Of a DNA stretch of 39,277 nt, positions 32,527 through 39,277 are shown in pieces. Under the pieces are notes generated by a model. It was not told where the DNA came from and searched no databases. It worked only from the letters and a program-made list of their open reading frames with translations. Origin of the DNA: Clostridia bacterium (GTDB lineage Bacteria; Bacillota; Clostridia; Oscillospirales; CAG-272); NCBI GenBank assembly GCA_017937135.1, contig JAGBEE010000019.1, forward strand, positions 1 through 39,277, written 5' to 3'. Numbering within the stretch: position 1 is the first letter of the stretch; the number at the start of each line of letters is the position of its first letter. The position numbers and the translations under genes are program-made.

Positions 32527-33426
32527 ATGAAACGAAAAATATTAGACGGTGAATTTCTTGACCGTCTTGATGCCGCCGCGCTTGTCTTAAAAACACCTAT
32601 GACGGGTTATTTCGGTGGTGGCCGAAAAGCCCGTTCATACGGTAATACTGTTGAATTTGCCGACTTCCGTGAATATTTTCCGGGAGACGACATTAGACGT
32701 ATTGACTGGAACGTATATGCACGTTTTGAAAAATACTTCATTAAATTATTCACAGACGAAAGACAGATGCACAATCAAATTTTGATTGACTGCTCAGCAT
32801 CAATGGCATGTGGAAAGCCTGAAAAGGCAGAGGCAGCCCTAAGAATTGCGGCAGCATTTGGATATCTCTCAGTATCGGCAATGGATAGAGTTTCTTATAA
32901 AATGTTAGAGGGCAACAAGGCACGCAACCTTGGCTTTACCGTAACAAATAAGGACTCATTTTACAGGGCCGCGCAAGCCATGGAAATGACTGAATTTGAG
33001 GGCGAAACAGACCTTGAAAAGTCGATTTTGAACATGGAAGCACCGGGATATGATGATGGTCTTACGATAATTATCTCCGATTTCTTGACGGAGAGCAATT
33101 GGAAAAAAGCAATTGACTTTCTTATGTATAAGCGCAGGGAAATATTGATGATTCAAATATTATCACCAGATGAGCTTTATCCTGACTTTGACGGACGTAT
33201 TCAAATGATGGATTCAGAGGCTCCTGACTTTGGAGACCCAAGAAATATGAAGGTCAGAATTACAAGAAAAATGGTAGATGCCTATCAAAGGGCGCTCGAC
33301 GAATACGAAAAGGAGCTTATAGACTTTTGTGCATCAAGAGGTGTAACCTTCTTTACAGTTAGCTCGGATGACCCGATTGAAAAGGTAATTTTTGGAAAGG
33401 GATACGAAACGGAAGTAATCAAATGA
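32527..33426 (+). CDS. DUF58 protein with VWA-like fold
   Basis: The 299-residue protein has the DUF58 signature (FREYFPGDDIRRIDWNVYAR) near residues 47-66, then a VWA-like fold whose metal site reads DCSASM (about 90-95). DUF58 proteins are the usual partners of MoxR ATPases and are thought to be cytoplasmic or membrane-peripheral adaptors. It starts 12 bases after moxR and overlaps the next gene by four bases (ATGA), so the set is made together. Client unknown. Confidence 0.9.
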   Translation: MKRKILDGEFLDRLDAAALVLKTPMTGYFGGGRKARSYGNTVEFADFREYFPGDDIRRIDWNVYARFEKYFIKLFTDERQMHNQILIDCSASMACGKPEKAEAALRIAAAFGYLSVSAMDRVSYKMLEGNKARNLGFTVTNKDSFYRAAQAMEMTEFEGETDLEKSILNMEAPGYDDGLTIIISDFLTESNWKKAIDFLMYKRREILMIQILSPDELYPDFDGRIQMMDSEAPDFGDPRNMKVRITRKMVDAYQRALDEYEKELIDFCASRGVTFFTVSSDDPIEKVIFGKGYETEVIK

Positions 33427-35510
33427 GTTTTCTTCAACCTTTAGGATGGCTGGGACTCTTAGCGGTACCGATAATAATCATAATTTATGTTATAAAATCG
33501 AAATATGTACCCAAAACAGTCTCCAGTACGTTTATCTGGAAGCGAAGCATGAAATATATGAAGCGACGCATACCGATAAACTTTGTAATGTCTTTAGTAC
33601 TCATTTTGCAGCTGCTCGTTGCTATTGCCGCAACGCTTGCTATCACGCAACCGCAGGTTAAGCCGGGCTCTTCAGGTGAGAAAATAGTAATAGTAGATGC
33701 TTCCGCGAGTATGAAAATCTCGGACGGAACCAAGACACGCTATGAGGTTGCCGTAGAGAAGCTAACAGAAGCATCAGATGAAGTCGGCGAGAATACTCGT
33801 ATGACTATAATTATGGCAGGAGCACAGGCTGCCTGCGTAAGTGGCGAGGAGCCACTTGCTGATAAAGCCAGAGTGCTTGATGTAATAAGCGAGCACGTAG
33901 CTGGCAAATGCTCAAATTCAGACGCTGATATTCTTGGCGCACTTGATATTGCTGCCACCTTCCTTGAGAAGAATGCAGGCGCACAGATTCAGCTTTACAC
34001 AGACAAGCAATACGTAAGCACCGACGGTGTTGAGGTAATTGACTGTATTGAGGGTAGAACAGAGTTCAATACAGGTATTATTTCAGTAACCGATAAGGAC
34101 CTTGCTGCTGGTTATAGATATAATGCAGTTTTGTATAACCAAGGAATAGAAAGCAGCTTTACTATCAGCTTAAGAGTTGATGGCGCTCACGTAGAGTCTA
34201 AAAAGGTAACAATGATGCCTGGCGAAACAAAGGAGATAGTGTTCACTCCAATGAACAATGCTCAACCTGAGACAGGCAAAAATCAGGAAATCGTTTGGAT
34301 TAGTAGGAGCATAAAGGAATATAACAACGCAGAGGTTTATATTCAAACAAACGACGGCTTGAATGAGGACAACAGCTTTGTTCTTTATTCGGGCAGTCAA
34401 ACAAGCCCAAAGATACTTTATGTAAGCACAAACGTTAAGTATGGCTCTAATGGAGCAGTTGATACATCATCAACTCCACTTATGAGAACTGTGCTTGGCT
34501 CTAATGGCTACGTTATAAAAACAAATGATATGTATGGCTCTGCCAAGCTTGCTCCAAGCACAGGCTATGACCTTTATATTTATGAGGGAGTTTTGCCTGC
34601 AGCAATGCCAACAGACGGTGCGGTTTGGTTTTTGAATATTCCAGAGGGACCTGATGGCACTCGAATAATTGCCAGTGAGGATGTAAGAAACGCAGAAAAA
34701 GAGGGCAATAATAACGGATTTACTTTTAGAGAGCATAACGATGCAAGCTCTGAAACGGAATCAGCTGTTAAAGCTATTATTACTAATAATGTAGATTTTA
34801 GTGAGACGATAGAAATAACAGTACCAGGTCAAAACGGTGGCTCGCCAATTACTACAAAGTTCAGAGGCACTGTAAATCAATATAGACCTATTAATAATTA
34901 TCCAAGTATATTTGAGCCAATCTATCTTTGTAACTCAACGCCGGTTATGCTTGCTGGAACAGTTGGAACGGTAAAAACAATAGTTACCGCCTTCGACTTT
35001 ACAGATTCAAGCTTGCCGATATACGTATCTGACTTTCCGGTGCTTATTCAAAATATGATTGAGTATTCTATACCGGATGCATTACCTAACCGTACTGCAA
35101 CAATAGGAGAGAAGCTCGTGTTCAATGCTCCTGCAGGAACAAGTAGCATAACCTACTACTACAAATCCAATGAAAAGGACGCAGAGTTTGAACAAATAAA
35201 TGAGTGGTTCAGCACAGAAGAGGAAATGCCAGAAATTATCCTCGATAGGGTTGGCACCTATCAAATGAAGGTTACTTATAATATAGAAGAAGAGGGACAA
35301 GAGGCACAAGAGTCGCTATTTACTATGACAACGCATATACCAACGTCCGAATCAAAAATCATTGATATTGGTAATATGATTGACGTACCGGAAATACCCG
35401 ACAATGCACAGGTTAAAACCTTTGCAGTTTCTATATTGCCATATATAATTTTTGTACTTATAGTTCTTCTTATTATTGAATGGGGGGTTTATTACAGAGA
35501 TGAATATTGA
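33423..35510 (+). CDS. BatA-like VWA membrane protein
   Basis: The 695-residue protein starts with an aerotolerance-regulator (BatA) N-terminal domain: a helix at about 8-23, a basic loop, then a second helix at about 55-75. A VWA domain follows with metal site DASAS (about 91-95) facing outside. The middle is beta-rich and unrecognised. A final membrane helix lies at about 670-687. The order after moxR and DUF58 matches Bat-type operons, which help envelope processes and stress survival. It overlaps the next gene by 11 bases. Confidence 0.85.
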   Translation: MSFLQPLGWLGLLAVPIIIIIYVIKSKYVPKTVSSTFIWKRSMKYMKRRIPINFVMSLVLILQLLVAIAATLAITQPQVKPGSSGEKIVIVDASASMKISDGTKTRYEVAVEKLTEASDEVGENTRMTIIMAGAQAACVSGEEPLADKARVLDVISEHVAGKCSNSDADILGALDIAATFLEKNAGAQIQLYTDKQYVSTDGVEVIDCIEGRTEFNTGIISVTDKDLAAGYRYNAVLYNQGIESSFTISLRVDGAHVESKKVTMMPGETKEIVFTPMNNAQPETGKNQEIVWISRSIKEYNNAEVYIQTNDGLNEDNSFVLYSGSQTSPKILYVSTNVKYGSNGAVDTSSTPLMRTVLGSNGYVIKTNDMYGSAKLAPSTGYDLYIYEGVLPAAMPTDGAVWFLNIPEGPDGTRIIASEDVRNAEKEGNNNGFTFREHNDASSETESAVKAIITNNVDFSETIEITVPGQNGGSPITTKFRGTVNQYRPINNYPSIFEPIYLCNSTPVMLAGTVGTVKTIVTAFDFTDSSLPIYVSDFPVLIQNMIEYSIPDALPNRTATIGEKLVFNAPAGTSSITYYYKSNEKDAEFEQINEWFSTEEEMPEIILDRVGTYQMKVTYNIEEEGQEAQESLFTMTTHIPTSESKIIDIGNMIDVPEIPDNAQVKTFAVSILPYIIFVLIVLLIIEWGVYYRDEY

Positions 35511-38500
35511 TAGACCCTATATGTTTTTAATACTGATACCTGCGTTAATACTTGGCATAGTTCCATTCTTTAGACTACACAAGAAGCGCAGAATGTCATC
35601 AAAGCACTTGATTCCATTTATTATACACTTGACCTTGATTTTGTTGCTTTCTGCTGTTTTGGCAGGAGTAAGAATTACTGAAACATCAACAGCTCCCGCA
35701 GAGACAAGAGTTGTTTTTGTGGTTGACGCATCTGACAGTAACAAAATGAAGTTTGAAGAAATGAATCAATATATGCATAGCTTCACAAAGGCAGGCAACA
35801 AAAAAACTAAATATGGCTTAGTTGTATTTGGCGGAACGGAAAATGAAGGAATTATTCATTCTGTTCAAATAGGCGACCTTGATGAAAAGGCTGAGAATTA
35901 TTTAGACCTTGAATTGCCAAGTGACGTTAATTATTCTGAAACAAATGTAGCAAAGGCGCTTGCTGAGGCAAGAGCAATGTTATCCTATGTAACTGAAAGA
36001 TGCAATAAGAGAATAGTGCTCTTATCAGACGGAAGACAGACACAGGGTAACGCATTTGTTACAGCAAAGGAAATTGCGAATGCTGGAATTAAGCTTGATG
36101 CAGCTTATTTCAATATAGGCGATGGAAAGCTAAATGAAATGCAAGTTGTTTCGCTTTCTACACCCGATGAGATTGATTATCAGGAATCCTTCAATGTAGA
36201 GGTAACAATAAACACCACTACAGCAAACAGAGTAACTATTACTCTTTATAATGATGACAACACCGTTGCCTCTACAAAAACAGTAAAGGCAGACAAGGGC
36301 TTTAGTACGCACGAGCTTCCTTGTAAAGCAAGCAATGCGGGAATAAATATTGTAAGGGCTACTATAACGCCTAATGAGGGCGATGATACTATAGCTCCAA
36401 ACAATGAATATTACTCGTGGTACAAGGTAACCTCAAAGGGTAACATCCTTGTTGTAGATGGTGATGGCTCACAATTTAAGCAAATAGAAAAAACAACAAA
36501 CATAGATTTAACAGGCTATGAGGTAAGAGTTATAGGACCTGCATTATTCCCGAAGACCTTAGAGGAGCTTCTTGAATTTGATGAGGTAATTCTTATGAAT
36601 GTCAACTTCATAGAAACTGATGTTAATAAGAGATTGCCAAGCACGGCTCCTATAAATCTTAAAAGATATGTAGAAGAGGTCGGCAGAGGTGTTCTTGTAA
36701 CCTGTGGTAGTAACATTTATAATGGTACTGAGCTTGTAGGAACAACAATAGACGAGCTTTTGCCTGTTGAATTAAGGGTTGACAACGAAAAGCAAACCGT
36801 TGCTATGGTATTGGTAATCGACCTTTCATCCTCAATGAAGGAGCTAATGGGAGACCAAACAAGATATCAAATAGTTCTTGACAGCGCGCAAGAGGTAATT
36901 AGGAAAAACGGATTTGAGGAAACAGACTTTGTAGGCGTGGTTGCATTTGACCAGGATTCACACGTTGCTCTTGAATTACAGGAGCTTGGTGATGAGGCGA
37001 ACAGAGAAAAAATCTGTAAAGAGCTTAAATATAGTCTTGACCACTATTACTATTCGCATTACTTGAATCTTGATGGTACAGAGTCAGACATAAGAATCAA
37101 TATAAATAATGATGGCACTCCAGGATCTGGAAACATTTATGTTGACGGAGAAAACCCACTATATAAGCTACCTGAAAATTACAGTCGCGGTGGACAGGAT
37201 AAGGTAACGGGCGATTACATTAGAACATATGGTACAAGCTACAAGTGGGCAATTCAGGAAGCGAGCGATATGCTTTCAAAGGCATCACAAAGTGAATCCA
37301 TTGAGGTTAAGCAGGTAATACTTATGTCCGATGGTGCTCCTAATGACCAGGGCTCAGGATATGAGGGACTTATTGAGCGTATGGCAAAGAGTGGTACGAT
37401 AACCTCAACAATGGCAATCGGTACAGACGATGCAAAATGTATTTCAGAGCTTGAAAACCTTTCTGTAAAGGGTAATGGAGCACTTTTCAAGGTTGACTCA
37501 GCAGAGCAGCTTGATGCTGACCTTACAAAAATCGCTGAAAGCATCGAGGGTAAGCTCTTTAATGAAAACCTTGAACATGGTACTCAACCAAAAAGACGTG
37601 ACACATCTATCATTCATACAGGAATGGATAATGTGGAATACGACTTTGTTTATGGCTACTATGGTACAACATTAAAGAAGGATGAAAGAGCAAAGCTTGT
37701 TCTTTACGTTGATAACGGACGTCCACTTTATGCTGAGTGGAAATATGGACTCGGTCAGGTTAGCGTTTTAATGACTGACCTCGGAAACCCAAAATGGACA
37801 GGCGAGCTATTTAATGACAAGGATGGAAAGGCAAACTCCGTTCTTGTACGAAATATTCTTTTAGCGCCAATGCACAACGCGATAGATTCGACAGGACTTG
37901 CACATTCAGTTGTAAGAGATGAGACAAGTGCTAAAATCACAATCAACACCTACACTGATTTAAGAGAGACCGATAAAAATGCTAATCTTTTGGAAAACCC
38001 ATTTGGATACAAGGAAATAATACATGCAAAAATTCAACTTGTTGATGAAAAGGGTGACCTTATAGATATGGGTGTCGATGCAAAGGGAACGTCACTTATC
38101 AAGGGTGGAAAGCCAATTATCGCAAAGCCAGAGGCAAGCCGTAAGTATAGTATAACAATACCAACCACATCTCTTCAGGAAAACTATATAGTAACACTTG
38201 AAATGGTTAAGTGTGAGGAAGTTGATGTTGGTGGCACTATTGGATATGTTCAGCTTGAAAAGTTTTCATTAGTTGATACTACGACCTTAGCTGTTGAGGG
38301 CAGATACTCGAAGGAATATAACGTTTTGAACGATAATGGTCAAATCGTAATTCAGGGTGTCGCAGCAAACGGTGGAGGTGGAATGCTTGAGGATAACGAT
38401 GATGCGCTTGATAACTATTTTGATTCAATTCAAGACGAAACCGTTATTTATGAGCACGACATAACAACACCTGCGTTAATTATAGCAGCAATACTCTTTG

Positions 38501-38601
38501 TTCTTGACATTGTGTTTAGAAACTTCGTAATTACACGTAAGAAGGAAAAGGATAACCAAATGACAGATGAGGAGCAAATTGCTTCAATGCGTGGCAGATA
38601 A
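35500..38601 (+). CDS. Large membrane protein with two VWA domains
   Basis: The 1033-residue protein has two N-terminal helices (7-24, 38-57) and an external VWA with metal site DASDS (76-80). A beta segment is followed by a flavodoxin- or glutamine-amidotransferase-like section opening GNILVVDGDGS (about 317-327). A second VWA has the intact site DLSSS (441-445) and VILMSDGAPND, interrupted by a long insert (about 515-565). A closing beta region and one last helix (about 989-1010) precede a charged cytoplasmic tail. The ATG at 35500 is chosen because BatA-like proteins begin with a short polar stretch before helix 1; an in-frame TTG lies upstream. It ends the MoxR operon, with an IS 23 bases later. 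Confidence 0.83.
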   Translation: MNIDRPYMFLILIPALILGIVPFFRLHKKRRMSSKHLIPFIIHLTLILLLSAVLAGVRITETSTAPAETRVVFVVDASDSNKMKFEEMNQYMHSFTKAGNKKTKYGLVVFGGTENEGIIHSVQIGDLDEKAENYLDLELPSDVNYSETNVAKALAEARAMLSYVTERCNKRIVLLSDGRQTQGNAFVTAKEIANAGIKLDAAYFNIGDGKLNEMQVVSLSTPDEIDYQESFNVEVTINTTTANRVTITLYNDDNTVASTKTVKADKGFSTHELPCKASNAGINIVRATITPNEGDDTIAPNNEYYSWYKVTSKGNILVVDGDGSQFKQIEKTTNIDLTGYEVRVIGPALFPKTLEELLEFDEVILMNVNFIETDVNKRLPSTAPINLKRYVEEVGRGVLVTCGSNIYNGTELVGTTIDELLPVELRVDNEKQTVAMVLVIDLSSSMKELMGDQTRYQIVLDSAQEVIRKNGFEETDFVGVVAFDQDSHVALELQELGDEANREKICKELKYSLDHYYYSHYLNLDGTESDIRININNDGTPGSGNIYVDGENPLYKLPENYSRGGQDKVTGDYIRTYGTSYKWAIQEASDMLSKASQSESIEVKQVILMSDGAPNDQGSGYEGLIERMAKSGTITSTMAIGTDDAKCISELENLSVKGNGALFKVDSAEQLDADLTKIAESIEGKLFNENLEHGTQPKRRDTSIIHTGMDNVEYDFVYGYYGTTLKKDERAKLVLYVDNGRPLYAEWKYGLGQVSVLMTDLGNPKWTGELFNDKDGKANSVLVRNILLAPMHNAIDSTGLAHSVVRDETSAKITINTYTDLRETDKNANLLENPFGYKEIIHAKIQLVDEKGDLIDMGVDAKGTSLIKGGKPIIAKPEASRKYSITIPTTSLQENYIVTLEMVKCEEVDVGGTIGYVQLEKFSLVDTTTLAVEGRYSKEYNVLNDNGQIVIQGVAANGGGGMLEDNDDALDNYFDSIQDETVIYEHDITTPALIIAAILFVLDIVFRNFVITRKKEKDNQMTDEEQIASMRGR

Positions 38602-38663
38602 TAAAAAAAGGGGTGTCGCATTATGAAGTGAACCCCATTTAGTTCACAAAAAATAAAAAAGGG

Positions 38664-38699
38664 AAACCTCTTATGGTATAATAAGACCATAGGAGGTTT
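38664..38699 (+). promoter_or_regulatory. IS fold-back hairpin with -10 box in the loop
   Basis: AAACCTCTTATGGT (38664-38677) pairs with ACCATAGGAGGTTT (38686-38699), 14 pairs with one T-G. The 3' arm contains the OrfA ribosome site AGGAGG. TATAAT (38677-38682) lies in the loop with no good -35 at 17 bases, as expected if a stronger promoter forms only when the IS ends are joined. It is the same design as at 97-133. Confidence 0.72.
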
Positions 38700-38705
38700 T
38701 TAATT

Positions 38706-39005
38706 ATGGCTAAAAAAGGACAAAAATTTAACAAATATACACCAGAACTCAAAATTGAAATACTTAAAAAGCATTTTGAAGAGCTTGTTCCACTGAGCGC
38801 GCTTACAAAAGAATATGGTATTTCGCGCAAAACTATTGAAAATTGGATTACCAAAAAGAACAAAGGAAAAGATATTTTTGTTGACAATCGGCAATTCAGC
38901 TCCGGCAGACCTAAAAAGAATCCTGATGAAATAGATTACAAGGAACGATACGAAATACTAAAAAAATTCCAAGACTTCATAATAGCACGACGAGAGAAAA
39001 AGTAA
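38706..39005 (+). CDS. IS3-family transposase OrfA
   Basis: This 99-residue protein starts MAKKGQKFNKYTPELK and has a helix-turn-helix in LSALTKEYGISRKTIENWI (about 31-49), which recognises the element ends. The end is basic (ARREKK). The stop at 39003 directly follows a run of five A and a G, where OrfB's frame takes over, so the full transposase is probably an OrfAB fusion made by -1 frameshifting. Confidence 0.88.
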   Translation: MAKKGQKFNKYTPELKIEILKKHFEELVPLSALTKEYGISRKTIENWITKKNKGKDIFVDNRQFSSGRPKKNPDEIDYKERYEILKKFQDFIIARREKK

Positions 39006-39277
39006 TATTTATCAATTTACACATAAGTAATTATTCTCTTGACAATATGTGCGAGGTGTTAGAAATATCAAAGCGTACATATTACAAATACCGCGCAGCA
39101 GAAGATAAAGACTACTATGATTATCTGCTAATTAAAGAGGTTTTTGATGAGTCAAAGGGAACTTATGGCTATCGTAGGATTTGTGAAGGCTTACTAATTA
39201 AATATGGTGTAATATTTAATCACAAAAAGGTTGCAAGAATAATGCAAAAATATGGCTTAAAGCCAGAATACATAAAA
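38996..39277 (+). CDS. IS3-family transposase OrfB, N-terminal part
   Basis: In the -1 frame relative to OrfA, codons read on from the A run at 38997-39001 without a stop to the window edge. The product includes LEISKRTYYKYR, then VFDESKGTYGYRRI and HKKVARIMQKYGL, the HTH_21 region found at the start of IS3 OrfB proteins ahead of the DDE integrase core. The slip site is GAAAAAG, weaker than the classic A6G. The catalytic core is beyond the window. Confidence 0.82.

Larger units (their letters stand above)
38624..39277 (+). mobile_element. Second IS3-family insertion sequence (left part)
   Basis: The terminus TGAAGTGAACCCC at 38624 is followed by the same leader as at 1-172, then OrfA and a frameshifted OrfB. 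It begins 23 bases after the last MoxR-operon gene. No clear terminator is left between them. It is a different member from the left element, since the OrfA proteins diverge after about 12 residues. The right end is outside the window. Confidence 0.88.

Overview
The window looks like chromosome from a low-GC, anaerobic member of the Clostridia (Bacillota). The best marker is a SCIFF ranthipeptide precursor beside its radical-SAM maturase (2985-3134 and 1530-2906, minus strand), a pair that is characteristic of Clostridia. Strong AGGAGG-type ribosome sites, sigma-A-like promoters with 17-base spacers, an EpsG-family polymerase and MoxR/DUF58/VWA genes agree with this. I cannot name a species.

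Layout. (1) 1-172: inward-facing end of an IS3-family element, minus strand. (2) 193-3200, minus: SCIFF precursor, its maturase, and a translationally coupled Orn/Lys/Arg-type decarboxylase, from one clear promoter. (3) 3245-4125: a monocistronic membrane-anchored cyclophilin with its own promoter and terminator. (4) 4128-21727: one long surface-polysaccharide operon of 15 genes. It starts with an EpsN/EpsL/EpsM-like (PglE/PglC/PglD-like) trio that points to a diacetamido-sugar built on undecaprenyl phosphate. Six glycosyltransferases, an EpsG-type polymerase and a UDP-glucose dehydrogenase follow. The end is unusual: a flippase fused in frame to an ATP-grasp ligase, a divergent PLP enzyme, a second ATP-grasp ligase and a VioA-like sugar aminotransferase. 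(5) 21803-23051: an M20 amidohydrolase. (6) 23086-27852: a UDP-N-acetyl-L-fucosamine operon, capE-capF-capG-like, with a nucleotidyltransferase-fold gene between capE and capF. (7) 27853-28449: a gap holding a roughly 208-base structured element, probably a stand-alone RNA. (8) 28389-38601: a MoxR operon consisting of a very acidic repeat-rich DUF4175-like membrane protein, a MoxR AAA+ ATPase, a DUF58 protein, a BatA-like VWA protein and a 1033-residue protein with two VWA domains. (9) 38624-39277: a second IS3-family element, plus strand, cut by the window edge.

How it fits together. Regions 4 and 6 supply and assemble a surface polysaccharide by the Wzx/Wzy route: UDP-GlcA and UDP-FucNAc are made here, and a PglC-like enzyme loads the first sugar. 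The 4,6-dehydratase for the bacillosamine-type branch, the dTDP-sugar enzymes that VioA would need, and the chain-length/kinase genes are not in the window. The two ATP-grasp ligases, two PLP enzymes and flippase suggest that an amino sugar is amide-linked to an amino acid or other acid before export. That is the best candidate here for an undescribed system. The MoxR operon is a probable envelope-acting chaperone machine.

Limits: everything is read by eye from sequence and known family motifs. No searches, folding or composition calculations were run.
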